DNA of 55,467 nucleotides from NCBI GenBank assembly GCA_913062865.1, contig CAJXWO010000014.1:1-55467 (forward strand), given 5' to 3'. Below, in pieces: positions 16,177 through 23,610 of this stretch. Made by a program: the position numbers and the translations under genes. Each line of letters opens with the position of its first letter. Position 1 is the stretch's first letter. The DNA comes from an uncultured Paracoccaceae bacterium (GTDB taxonomy: Bacteria > Pseudomonadota > Alphaproteobacteria > Rhodobacterales > Rhodobacteraceae). The notes beneath the pieces are model-generated. The model made no database searches and was not told the DNA's origin. It was given only the letters and a program-made list of their open reading frames with translations.

Positions 16177-16698
16177 CTAGCGGTCGCTGCCGAAGCGGTG
16201 ACCGCGGTGATCGCGGCCCCCATCGCGGCGATCGGCCATACGCTTGCCCATCGCCGCGAACTCGGCCTGCGAGATCTCGCCGTCACCATCGGTGTCGATC
16301 CGGTCGAACATCCGGTCGCGGCGGGTGTCCCCGCGGTTGGTCAGTTCCTCGATGCTCAGCTTGCCATCCTCGTCGGCATCCAGCCGCTCGATCATCCGCT
16401 CACCCATACGCTCGAGGCGTGCCTGGCGTTCGGTCTCGCGCAAGGCGGCCAGTTCCGCAATGCTCAGAAACCCATCGCCATCGGTGTCGGCGGCGGTCAG
16501 GCGTGCCTGACCGTAGGCCTGGATCTCGTCCTGGCTCAACGCGCCGTTGCCGTCGGTATCGGCGGCAGCGAAATCAATCATCGGCTGGCCCATACGCCCG
16601 GCCCGGTCGCCCCGGTCAAACGGCTTGGCCTCGGCCACGCCGCCCAGGGCGATGGCAAGGGCGGTGGCGGTCATCATCAAGGTTGCGCGTTTCATCAT
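16177..16698 (-). CDS. Secreted four-EF-hand calcium-binding protein
   Basis: 173 residues with a signal peptide (MMKRATLMMTATALAIALGG, cleavage near VAEA). Four EF-hand loops are visible: DTDGNGALSQDE, DTDGDGFLSIAE, DADEDGKLSIEE and DTDGDGEISQAE, all with good calcium ligands at positions 1, 3, 5 and 12. The C-terminus is Arg/Asp/Gly/His-rich. The start at 16698 has an AAGGAG site with ideal spacing. It is the first gene of the ECF-sigma group on the same strand, so the periplasmic calcium protein and the sigma factor may be functionally linked. Confidence 0.9.
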   Translation of the reverse strand: MMKRATLMMTATALAIALGGVAEAKPFDRGDRAGRMGQPMIDFAAADTDGNGALSQDEIQAYGQARLTAADTDGDGFLSIAELAALRETERQARLERMGERMIERLDADEDGKLSIEELTNRGDTRRDRMFDRIDTDGDGEISQAEFAAMGKRMADRRDGGRDHRGHRFGSDR

Positions 16699-16773
16699 GT
16701 GCTCTCCTTCGTGTCTCTGTCGGCCCGCCCTGCACCTGTCTTGGGGAGGGGTGAGGTCTGGTCCGGGGCGGGC

Positions 16774-16798
16774 GAAACCGGATCGTGTCGCCGGTTTC
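16774..16798. promoter_or_regulatory. Inverted repeat in the divergent EF-hand / DUF983 promoter region
   Basis: GAAACCGG and CCGGTTTC form a perfect 8-bp inverted repeat with a 9-bp spacer, 76 bp upstream of the EF-hand start. It lies in the 265-bp divergent spacer 16699-16963 and is a candidate operator or hairpin. No regulator can be assigned. Confidence 0.4.
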
Positions 16799-16963
16799 TG
16801 CAAGGTCTTACGGCACGGCGCCCGGGTTCCGTCGCACGCGGCGTGAAAAAACCATGCGGGGCTTCGCATCTTTTTGCGACATCGCGACGCAAGGACAGAA
16901 CGACCCCTAGTGCCCACGCCGCCTTTGGCTGAGGTTGCCCGCCAACTGGAGAACGGAATTCCC

Positions 16964-17371
16964 ATGACCGACCCCACCGACCTGAGCGTGTCCGCCCCCA
17001 AAGCGGACGCCCGCCCGACCTGGCCCGCGATCCGCAAGGGCTGGTGCCGGAAATGCCCCAATTGCGGGTCCGGCCCGTTGATGCGGGGCTATCTCAACGT
17101 GCGCAAATCCTGCCCCGTCTGCCGCGAAGAGCTGCACCATCACCGCGCCGACGATGGCCCGGCTTACCTCACGATCCTGATCGTGGGCCACGTGATGGCT
17201 CCGCTCCTGCTGGCCGTCTTCGAAATGTGGCGCCCCGAGCCGTTGGTGCTGTTCACGATCTTCGCGGTTGGCTGTGTCGCGCTGTCGCTATACCTTCTGC
17301 CGCGACTGAAAGGCGTCATCGTCGCGATCCAGTGGTCGCGCTTCATGCATGGGTTCTCGCCCGAAACATGA
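16964..17371 (+). CDS. DUF983 small zinc-ribbon membrane protein
   Basis: 135 residues. A zinc-ribbon-like part (CRKCPNCGSGPLMRGYL, then SCPVCREEL) precedes two hydrophobic segments (YLTILIVGHVMAPLLLAVFEM and LVLFTIFAVGCVALSLYLLP). This is the DUF983 layout, common in alphaproteobacteria and sometimes near cytochrome oxidase genes, though none are here. ATG 16964 follows GGAG; the longer upstream frame has no support. The NUDIX gene begins 30 bp downstream. Confidence 0.85.
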   Translation: MTDPTDLSVSAPKADARPTWPAIRKGWCRKCPNCGSGPLMRGYLNVRKSCPVCREELHHHRADDGPAYLTILIVGHVMAPLLLAVFEMWRPEPLVLFTIFAVGCVALSLYLLPRLKGVIVAIQWSRFMHGFSPET

Positions 17372-17401
17372 TAGTGGCGCCGCGAGAGGACCCGCGCGCC
17401 C

Positions 17402-18097
17402 ATGCAGATTGACAAGACCGCCATTCGCGACGCCGCCACCGTGATCGTGCTGCGCGACCGCGACACGGCACCCAAGGTGCTGATGGGCCAGCGCGGGGCC
17501 AAGGCCGCGTTCATGCCCAACAAGTTCGTCTTTCCCGGCGGCGCGGTGGACCTTGCGGATGCCGACGTGCCGCTGGCCACGCCCCTGCCCGAGAGGTGCC
17601 GCACCCGCCTGATCGACGATTGCGCGCAGGATCTGTCCCATGCACTGGCTGCCGCCGCCGTGCGCGAGCTTTGGGAGGAGACCGGCCAGATCCTGGGCCT
17701 GCCCGGCGACTGGCAGGGTGATGTGCCCGGGGATTGGCACGGTTTCGCGGCCACCGGCCACCTGCCCCGCGCCGACACGCTGCAATTCGTGTTCCGGGCG
17801 ATCACGCCTCCGGGCCGCCCGCGCCGCTTCGATGCGCGGTTCTTCCTTCTGGATGCCGAGGATTTGGCCAGCGATCCCGATGATTTCTCGGCCGCGACCG
17901 ACGAGCTGTCGCATCTGCAATGGATCGGTGTGGACGAGATCCGCCGCTTCGACATGCCCTTCATCACCGAGGTGGTGCTGGCGGAGGTTGCGGCGCGGGC
18001 CCGGGACCGGACACCGCCCGCCTCGGTCCCGTTCTTTCGCAACGATGACGAAGAAAGCCTGTTCCTGCGGCTTTATGGACGCGCGCCCGCGGACTGA
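17402..18097 (+). CDS. NUDIX hydrolase
   Basis: 231 residues. The Nudix box is split by an insertion: GGAVDLADAD at about residue 44, then AAAVRELWEETGQILG near 85-100 with the catalytic REL-EE-TG core. The segment ATVIVLRDRDTAPKVLMGQR starts the fold. The insertion and length match the alphaproteobacterial NUDIX family related to eukaryotic NUDT19-type CoA diphosphatases, but the substrate cannot be fixed from sequence. Probably transcribed with the DUF983 gene. Confidence 0.85.
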   Translation: MQIDKTAIRDAATVIVLRDRDTAPKVLMGQRGAKAAFMPNKFVFPGGAVDLADADVPLATPLPERCRTRLIDDCAQDLSHALAAAAVRELWEETGQILGLPGDWQGDVPGDWHGFAATGHLPRADTLQFVFRAITPPGRPRRFDARFFLLDAEDLASDPDDFSAATDELSHLQWIGVDEIRRFDMPFITEVVLAEVAARARDRTPPASVPFFRNDDEESLFLRLYGRAPAD

Positions 18098-18107
18098 GCC
18101 AGCGGGC

Positions 18108-19010
18108 TCAGAGGTAGAGGATCAGGCCCAGGATCGACAGGCCCAGCACGGCCATGCCCAACAGCTCGCGCGCGGTGACCTTTTCGCGGAAGAACAGCAC
18201 CGAGGCGGCCAGCGAAAAGATCAGCTCCACCTGTCCCAGCGCATTCACATAGGCCGCGTTCTGCAGGGTGAAGGCCGTGAACCAGCAAAGCGATCCGGCA
18301 AGACTGGTCAGTCCCACCCAGACCGCCACGCGCCGCGCAGCCCAGACCAGGCGCATCTGCCCGGGTTCGCGCCAGGCCAGCCATAGCGCCATGGCAATGG
18401 TTTGCGCCGTGGTCACCGCTGCCAGGGTCACCGCCGCGCGCAGGAACGGCGCGTCAGAAGCGATCTCGAGCGAGGCACCGCGATAGGTCACGCCCGAGAC
18501 GGCGAAGAGAAGCCCCGACATGAGACCAAGCCCCGCCGCACGGTTGCCGATGCGCATCAGCCACGATCCCACCGCGCCCGGCGTGTCGGACAACAGGAGC
18601 ACGCCCACCAGTCCCAGAAGGATCGCGGCGAAGCCGATCACGCTCACGCCCTCGCCCAGAACGACCCAGCCCACCAGTACCGTCTGGATCACCTCGGTCT
18701 TCTTGAAGGTGATGCCCACGGCGAAATTGCGCGTCTTGAACAACAGGACGACACAGACCGTCGCCAGGATCTGCGCCGCGCCCCCGGTCAGGGCATAGGC
18801 CCAGAAGGCGAGCCCAAGCGCAGGCAGGGGGGTGCCGGTCAGCGTGAACCACGCAAGCACTCCGAACAGCACCAGCGGCGCGGAATAGACGAACCGGGCA
18901 AAGGTCGCGCCCGCCGCGGATAGCGCTGCGCCGCTTAGGTGCTTTTGCAGCATGAAGCGGCCGGTCTGGAAAACCGCGGCCGCCAGGGTGACGGGGATCC
19001 AAAGCTCCAT
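18108..19010 (-). CDS. EamA-family (DMT) transporter
   Basis: 300 residues with ten hydrophobic segments in two five-helix EamA repeats (first from PVTLAAAVFQTGRFML; second from LGLMSGLLFAVSGVTYR to ELLGMAVLGLSILGLILYL). Likely an inner-membrane exporter or permease of small metabolites. Convergent with the NUDIX gene at a 10-bp gap. Start ATG 19010. Substrate unknown. Confidence 0.85.
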   Translation of the reverse strand: MELWIPVTLAAAVFQTGRFMLQKHLSGAALSAAGATFARFVYSAPLVLFGVLAWFTLTGTPLPALGLAFWAYALTGGAAQILATVCVVLLFKTRNFAVGITFKKTEVIQTVLVGWVVLGEGVSVIGFAAILLGLVGVLLLSDTPGAVGSWLMRIGNRAAGLGLMSGLLFAVSGVTYRGASLEIASDAPFLRAAVTLAAVTTAQTIAMALWLAWREPGQMRLVWAARRVAVWVGLTSLAGSLCWFTAFTLQNAAYVNALGQVELIFSLAASVLFFREKVTARELLGMAVLGLSILGLILYL

Positions 19011-19028
19011 GGGATCCCCTATGCCGCC

Positions 19029-19934
19029 TCAGTCCCGCCCGCGCCAGAGCGGATGGGGCACAGGATCCTTGGCCTGGAACAGGTAGCGGCGGAAGATCTC
19101 GGCGTACGAGCGGTACATGTAGCCGCCATTCCGGCCCAGGTAGCGCTCGCGATTGGCGCAATAGAGCGCGGGCAGGCGGTACCATGGCACCTTGGGATGC
19201 ATGTGATGGACCACATGCAGGTTGTTGTTGAGAAACAAGAGCGCCAGGGGCCCGCGATCCTCGATGATGACGGTGCGGCCGCGCGCGCGCTCATGGGCCT
19301 GGTGTTCGAGAAAGGTGCGGATCTTCAGGACCGACAGTGCCAGGTAGGCGGCGATCAAGTAAGCCCAGACCGGCATCGCCGCGACGGCGGCCAGCCACCA
19401 GATGACCAGCGCCAGCGCCGGAATGTGCCAAAGCCATCCTGCCAGAACACGCCTGTCGCCTGCGCGGATCGCGCGCCAATCGGCGGCCATGAAGGCCACC
19501 TGCCCCACGATGGGCCCGATCAGCAGCCGCCCGGCCAGCGTGTTGTTCACGGCCAGCACCGCCTGTTGCCAGCGTGGCAGCCTGTCCCAGAGGTCCGGGT
19601 CGAGGTAGTTGCTTTCGGGATCGTCATAGGGATCGGTCAGGATCGCGTCCTGGTGATGGGCCAGATGCGTGTCGCGAAACCGCAGATACGGCACGACCAG
19701 GGTAAGCGCGGGAAAAACCAGAACCGCGTTCAGCCGTTTGTCACGGAACGGGTGCCCATGGATCACCTCATGGGTGAGCGAGGCGTGCTGCGCCGCCGCC
19801 CAGGCCGCCAGGACAACCCCGAGTGGCAACCAGACCGCCGCCGCCCATGTGGTGGCCATGACCCAGACCCCGTAGACCAACGCCAGGATCGCCAGCGTCG
19901 GCCATTCGACACTGTGACGGGATGGCTCAGTCAT
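19029..19934 (-). CDS. Membrane fatty-acid desaturase family protein
   Basis: 301 residues with the three histidine boxes of membrane di-iron desaturases: HEVIHGH, the HLAHH box in RDTHLAHHQDA, and HVVHH in NLHVVHHMHP, separated by hydrophobic pairs. Start ATG 19934 (MTEPSRHSVEW) is preferred over a longer frame that would overlap the upstream gene more deeply; it overlaps the DUF2061 gene end by 8 bp. Substrate could be fatty acyl lipids or carotenoid-like molecules. Confidence 0.85.
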   Translation of the reverse strand: MTEPSRHSVEWPTLAILALVYGVWVMATTWAAAVWLPLGVVLAAWAAAQHASLTHEVIHGHPFRDKRLNAVLVFPALTLVVPYLRFRDTHLAHHQDAILTDPYDDPESNYLDPDLWDRLPRWQQAVLAVNNTLAGRLLIGPIVGQVAFMAADWRAIRAGDRRVLAGWLWHIPALALVIWWLAAVAAMPVWAYLIAAYLALSVLKIRTFLEHQAHERARGRTVIIEDRGPLALLFLNNNLHVVHHMHPKVPWYRLPALYCANRERYLGRNGGYMYRSYAEIFRRYLFQAKDPVPHPLWRGRD

Positions 19935-20130
19935 GCCGCCCCCAGGAAATGCGGGCCCAGATCCGTTCGTAGACCACATACATCGCCAGCCCGACGGCTG
20001 TGTTGATCACGGCCATGGCGCCGCCAATGGCCGCGGAGCCGGTCAGAAACAGCCCGACCGCCGCCATGACGACAAGGCCGATCGCACCCCACAAGACCGC
20101 TTTGACGAGCGTCCGCGCCCGCGTTTCCAT
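19927..20130 (-). CDS. DUF2061 small membrane protein
   Basis: 67 residues: METRARTLVKAVLWGAIGLV, two hydrophobic segments and the C-terminal ...AVGLAMYVVYERIWARISWG, which is the DUF2061 pattern. The start has an excellent GGAGG site. Its stop overlaps the desaturase start by 8 bp, so the two are co-translated. Function unknown; the pairing may hint at a membrane-lipid role. Confidence 0.8.
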   Translation of the reverse strand: METRARTLVKAVLWGAIGLVVMAAVGLFLTGSAAIGGAMAVINTAVGLAMYVVYERIWARISWGRHD

Positions 20131-20218
20131 GCCGTACCTCCGATTGTTGGAACACCGCGACCCTAGGCAGGAACAGCGCCGTTGCGAATTCCGGATATGA
20201 TTAACAAAAATCCGCAGA

Positions 20219-20234
20219 TGTGATATTTGTGACA
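20219..20234 (+). promoter_or_regulatory. Candidate operator over the XRE regulator start region
   Basis: TGTGATATTTGTGACA contains TGTGA twice in direct repeat and also an approximate inverted arrangement (TGTGA/TCACA-like). It lies 2 bp before the regulator ATG in an AT-rich stretch without a Shine-Dalgarno sequence. Position suggests autorepression, or a very short leader. Confidence 0.35.
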
Positions 20235-20236
20235 TA

Positions 20237-21097
20237 ATGATTGAAAAAACCGACAAACGCAGCCGCGCCGCCCTGTTCCGACGCCGCCTGACCGAAGCCA
20301 TGACCAAAGCAGGCATGAGCCAAAGTGCCCTGGCCCGCGCGGTGGGCGTGGACCGCTCGACCATTTCGCAGCTTCTGACCGGCGCGGGCGCGCGCCTGCC
20401 CAATGCCCAGGTCGTAGCCGAATGCGCCGCGGCGCTGCGCGTGTCCGCCGATTGGCTCCTGGGTCTGTCGGACCGCCCGGAAAGCGCGGCGGAGTTGCTC
20501 GCGGCATCGCTGTCACTGACCGAGGCCCCCCGCGCACTGGTCGACGAACAGATCTTTGCCTGGCACCAGGAGGCCGCGGGCTACAAGATCCGCCATGTGC
20601 CTGCGGCCCTGCCCGACATGTTCAAGACCCGCGCGATGCTGGAATGGGAATACGCCCCCCATCTGGGCCGCACCGCCCACCAGGCCATCGGCGCGTCAGA
20701 GGACCGGCTGAACTGGATGCGGGGCTCGACCTCGGATTACGAAATCGCGATGCCGCTGCACGAGATGACAAGCTTCGCCCGTGCCGAGGGCTATTACGCG
20801 CGCCTGCCCCGAGCCGTGCGCGAAGAGCAGATCGACCGGTTTCACAGCCTGTCCGAGCAACTCTACCCCCGTTTGCGCATCTATCTCTACGATGCGCAAA
20901 GGGTCTTTTCCGCGCCCGTGACGATCTTCGGCCCGCTTCTCGCTGTGCTCTACATGGGACACAACTACATCGTGTTCCGCGACAGCGAACGCGTGCAAGC
21001 GGTCACACGCCATTTCGACAGCCTCGTGCGCGAGGCCGAGGTGACCGCGCGTGACCTGCCGGCGTTCCTGGGCCAGTTGCGCCTGCAGATGGGCTGA
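20237..21097 (+). CDS. XRE-family helix-turn-helix regulator with long sensor domain
   Basis: 286 residues. The N-terminal HTH (MSQSALARAVGVDRSTISQLLTGAG, about 27-51) is of XRE/Cro type. Residues 90-286 form a larger domain with no cofactor motif I recognise (HEMTSFARAEGYYARLP, YPRLRIYLYDAQRVFSAPVTIFGP); it may sense a ligand. No Shine-Dalgarno sequence precedes ATG 20237, which suggests leaderless or weak initiation. It is divergent from the DUF2061/desaturase pair across 106 bp, so it may regulate that pair. Confidence 0.82.
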   Translation: MIEKTDKRSRAALFRRRLTEAMTKAGMSQSALARAVGVDRSTISQLLTGAGARLPNAQVVAECAAALRVSADWLLGLSDRPESAAELLAASLSLTEAPRALVDEQIFAWHQEAAGYKIRHVPAALPDMFKTRAMLEWEYAPHLGRTAHQAIGASEDRLNWMRGSTSDYEIAMPLHEMTSFARAEGYYARLPRAVREEQIDRFHSLSEQLYPRLRIYLYDAQRVFSAPVTIFGPLLAVLYMGHNYIVFRDSERVQAVTRHFDSLVREAEVTARDLPAFLGQLRLQMG

Positions 21098-21133
21098 CCT
21101 TTCCGTGCCGCCCGGCCGGTCCGGAGCGCCATT

Positions 21134-21159
21134 CGAGTATTTTCGGAAAGATGAAGCAG
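21134..21159 (-). repeat. Copy 1 of recurrent intergenic motif (minus orientation)
   Basis: On the minus strand this reads CTGCTTCATCTTTCCG then AAAATACTC, a diverged copy of the CTTCTTCTTGGC-AAAA-ACCTC motif seen at 21430, 26675 and 36446. It starts 36 bp after the XRE stop codon. Confidence 0.5.
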
Positions 21160-21187
21160 AGGGACGCCGCCTCGACCCGTCCGGCGT

Positions 21188-21394
21188 GCGTTAACCTTAA
21201 CGGCGATTAACGTTAACGCGGGCACCGATTGCGGATCGAGACGCGCTGTCCCGGTCTTCGTCTTCGGCAGGGTTCGCACGGCGTTTAGGCGGCCGGACAA
21301 AGCGGGTCGATGCGAATGCCCCTGGGGCCGGTACCCTGCGCCCTGCCAGCCGTCTTGCCCATGCGTTAACGTTACTCAGGATCAACCTTAACGC
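21188..21394. repeat. Pair of 32-bp GTTAAC palindromes bounding a 207-bp segment
   Basis: The left palindrome (21188-21219) has arms GCGTTAACCTTAA and TTAACGTTAACGC around CGGCGA. The right one (21363-21394) has arms starting GCGTTAACGTTA and ending CCTTAACGC. Taken as termini of a 207-bp unit, the two are also inverted copies of each other: TAACGTTAACGC at the inner end of the left copy matches the complement of the outer-left part of the right copy. The centre shows no ORF. This could be a MITE-like element or a cluster of TTAAC-type regulator sites such as CtrA half-sites. Confidence 0.55.
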
Positions 21395-21429
21395 TGGGCC
21401 CAACGCCGGTCCTCTCGCCGCGTCCTGAT

Positions 21430-21452
21430 CTTCTTCTTGGTCCAAATACCCC
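21430..21452 (+). repeat. Copy 2 of recurrent intergenic motif
   Basis: CTTCTTCTTGG followed by TCCAAATACCCC, 44 bp before the aldo/keto reductase stop. Related to the copies at 26675 and 36446. Confidence 0.5.
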
Positions 21453-21495
21453 AGACCACCGGATCGTCCGGGCGCGGCGAACCGGCAGCAAAGCC

Positions 21496-22539
21496 TCAGT
21501 AGGGCATGGGATGGGCCCGGTGCGCCTCATCGATGTCGCTCAGCACCTCATCGGGCAGGAGCAGATCCGCCGCGCCCAGCGCATGTTCGAGCTGCGGCAG
21601 GGTCGTCGCACCGAAGATGACCGACGCCATGAAGGGACGCGTCCGGCACCAGGCGAGGGCCATGTGTACCGGGTCGAGCCCGTGTTTTTCCGCGATCTCC
21701 AGGTAGGCCGTGACTGCGGGGCGCACACGGGGCGTGTTCCGCCCGCCCATCGTATCGTTGAGCGTCATCCGCGAGCCGTCGGGCACCCGGTCGTTCTGGT
21801 ACTTGCCGGTCAGGAACCCCGTGGCGAGGGGGGAATAGGCCAGAAGCCCCACATCCTCGTTCACGCACAGTTCCGAAAGATCGGTGTCGAACATCCGGCA
21901 CAACAGCGAATACTCGTTCTGGATCGTGGCCACCCGCGGCCCGCCCACGCGCTCGGCCGTGGCCAGCCATTGCGCCGTGCCCCAGGCGCTTTCGTTCGAA
22001 AGGCCGAAATGGCCGATCGTTCCCCGCTCGACCTCGCGCTGGAGCGCGCCCAACGCGTCCTCCATATGCGCGATCGTGTCGTCCCGGTTCTGGCCCGAAG
22101 GGTCGAATGTCCAGTTCTTGCGGAACATGTAAGAGCCGCGATTGGGCCAATGGAACTGGTAGAGGTCGATATGATCGGTCTTGAGCCGTTTCAGCGACCC
22201 TTCCACCGTCTCGGGGATGGTCTTGGACGAAATCGGCGCGCCATCGCGCACATGCTTCATCCCTTCGCCCGAATGCTTCGTGGCCAGGATCACCTCGTTC
22301 CGCCGCCCGGTCCTTTCGAACCAGTCGCCGATGATCTCTTCGGTCCTGCCGATGGTCTCGGCCCGCACGGGGTTCACCGGGTACATCTCGGCGGCATCGA
22401 GAAAATCGATCCCGTGATCCAGTGCCATGTCGATCTGGGCATGGGCCGTGGCGGCATCGGTCTGGCTGCCGAAGGTCATGGTGCCCAGGCACAGCCAGGG
22501 CACGGTCAGGCCGGTGCGGCCCATCGGGTTTCGGTCCAT
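21496..22539 (-). CDS. Aldo/keto reductase (Tas/YajO-like)
   Basis: 347 residues, the usual length for this NADPH-dependent oxidoreductase branch. The (beta/alpha)8 catalytic tetrad is visible: Asp and Tyr in FLDAAEMYP, Lys in ILATKHSGEG and His in YQFHWPNRG. The N-terminus (MDRNPMGRTGLTVPWLCLGTMTFG) is typical. Divergent from imuA; the spacer 22540-22657 carries a LexA box closer to imuA. Substrate unknown. Confidence 0.9.
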   Translation of the reverse strand: MDRNPMGRTGLTVPWLCLGTMTFGSQTDAATAHAQIDMALDHGIDFLDAAEMYPVNPVRAETIGRTEEIIGDWFERTGRRNEVILATKHSGEGMKHVRDGAPISSKTIPETVEGSLKRLKTDHIDLYQFHWPNRGSYMFRKNWTFDPSGQNRDDTIAHMEDALGALQREVERGTIGHFGLSNESAWGTAQWLATAERVGGPRVATIQNEYSLLCRMFDTDLSELCVNEDVGLLAYSPLATGFLTGKYQNDRVPDGSRMTLNDTMGGRNTPRVRPAVTAYLEIAEKHGLDPVHMALAWCRTRPFMASVIFGATTLPQLEHALGAADLLLPDEVLSDIDEAHRAHPMPY

Positions 22540-22626
22540 CGGTCGGGGTCCTGTTCAGATATGCGTTCGGGACCGACCCTAGGGACCCCATCACCGAACG
22601 CAAGGGGACGGGGGCTGGCGGCTTGA

Positions 22627-22641
22627 GAACATTTAAAGAAC
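22627..22641 (+). promoter_or_regulatory. LexA/SOS box upstream of imuA
   Basis: GAAC-ATTTAAA-GAAC is an exact GAAC-N7-GAAC direct repeat, the LexA operator form known in Rhodobacter-type alphaproteobacteria. It ends 16 bp before the imuA ATG, in AT-rich promoter-like sequence. The downstream gene is a known SOS-type gene, which supports the call. Confidence 0.82.
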
Positions 22642-22657
22642 ATCTATACTCATTCCC

Positions 22658-23284
22658 ATGCCGCAGCCCCATGCTCTTTTGTCCCGCGCCCCCCATCGCG
22701 ACCGCCCGCAGCTGGCCCTGCCCGGGGGCATCGCCCTGGCCCAGGCCCGTGCCCACGAGGTCTGCGGGCCCGCCCGGCGCAGCTTTGCCGCCTGGGCCGC
22801 GGGGCGGATGCAGGGGCCGGTCTTCTGGATCGCGCCCGCCTTCGGCACCGATCCGCTGAACCCAGACGGGCTCTGGCCCTTGGCCGATCCGGGGCGGTTC
22901 ACCTTTCTGAGCCCCAAGCGGGCCGCGGATGTGCTCTGGTGCCTCGAAGAGGTGCTGCGCGCGGGCGTCGTGCCGCTCGCCGTGGCGGACCTGACCGGGC
23001 TGCCGGGGTTGACGGCGGTGCGGCGGCTGCACCTCGCGGCCGAGATGGGCATGGCCGAGGGGGCCGTGGCCCCGCTGGCGCTGCTCCTGACCCCCGGCGA
23101 TGGCGGCGCCCCGGGGATCGAGACGCGCTGGCACATGGCCCCGGCCCACGCACCGGGCGCGCAGCGCTGGCAACTGGACCGCAGGCGCGCCCGCACAGAG
23201 CCACCCCGCGCCTGGGTACTGGAACGCGACGCCTCGGGCCGCATCGCCCCGGCCGAGGCCGCGAGGGCGCTGGCCGAGGTGTGA
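22658..23284 (+). CDS. imuA: ImuA-like SOS mutagenesis protein
   Basis: 208 residues with the RecA/SulA-related ImuA pattern: LALPGGIALAQARAHEVCGPARR, GPVFWIAPAFGTD, LNPDGLWPLADPGRFTFLSP, AADVLWCLEEVLRAG and TRWHMAPAHAP. There is no Walker A, as expected. ImuA normally acts with ImuB and DnaE2 in damage-induced translesion synthesis. A LexA box precedes the gene. Neither imuB nor dnaE2 follows; the next gene is an MFS transporter after 326 bp, so any partners must be elsewhere. Gene identity is likely rather than certain. Confidence 0.72.
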   Translation: MPQPHALLSRAPHRDRPQLALPGGIALAQARAHEVCGPARRSFAAWAAGRMQGPVFWIAPAFGTDPLNPDGLWPLADPGRFTFLSPKRAADVLWCLEEVLRAGVVPLAVADLTGLPGLTAVRRLHLAAEMGMAEGAVAPLALLLTPGDGGAPGIETRWHMAPAHAPGAQRWQLDRRRARTEPPRAWVLERDASGRIAPAEAARALAEV

Positions 23285-23610
23285 GATCGGACCACGAGAT
23301 ACCCCGCGCCACCCCCGAAGGGCCTCTGGTGCAGCCGACGAGGTCCCAGGCCATCAAACGTAGGGTGCGTGCTTGCACGCACCATCCTCATCACCATCCC
23401 CATCGACAGAGCGGCGTGAGATCACGCACACCACGCCAATCCAAATTGCAGAAAACGCCCTAAACGCGCGCCCCACACCAATCGCACAAACCGCGAAACA
23501 AAACCGCGCCGCCAACCCTAACTCACCCCACGGCCTCTCCTCCAATCCCGACACCCGCACCGCCGTTTTCCCGCTAGACACCACCGCAGAGCCTGCGAGG
23601 GTCAGGACCC
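23285..23610. other. 326-bp gene-free spacer
   Basis: The first part holds a perfect 20-bp palindrome (23364-23383). From about 23440 to 23560 the plus strand is A/C-rich with very few G, unlike any coding stretch nearby. I see no remnant of imuB and no RNA gene. Confidence 0.5.
23364..23383. repeat. 20-bp perfect REP-like palindrome
   Basis: GGTGCGTGC-TT-GCACGCACC, preceded by GTAGG. Palindromes of this GTAGGGTGCGTG type are dispersed in many proteobacterial genomes as REP-type repeats. Only one copy is in this window. Confidence 0.6.

Larger units (their letters stand above)
21098..21495. other. 398-bp gene-free spacer rich in palindromes
   Basis: The spacer lies between the XRE gene and the aldo/keto reductase stop. 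It holds two copies of a recurrent CTTC(T/A)TCTT-type motif (21134-21159 reversed, 21430-21452 forward) and two 32-bp imperfect palindromes rich in GTTAAC (21188-21219 and 21363-21394). Short frames here show no coding character. Confidence 0.6.

Noticed and set aside
16699-16963. EcfG-type GGAAC/CGTT promoter upstream of the EF-hand gene
   Set aside because: A GGAAC and a CGTAAG occur on the minus strand, but their spacing (13 bp) is too short for the 16-17 bp required.
21548-23173. 541-codon minus-strand frame over the aldo/keto reductase and imuA
   Set aside because: Overlaps the reductase in another frame and runs antisense through imuA and the LexA box; no recognisable protein features.
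23440-23560. Coding region in the A/C-rich stretch before the MFS gene
   Set aside because: Very low G on the plus strand and no codon periodicity or recognisable product. The apparent frames run out of the MFS gene in the wrong phase.
23285-23610. Remnant of imuB after imuA
   Set aside because: No frame in the spacer shows Y-family polymerase motifs; the sequence is low in G and looks non-coding.
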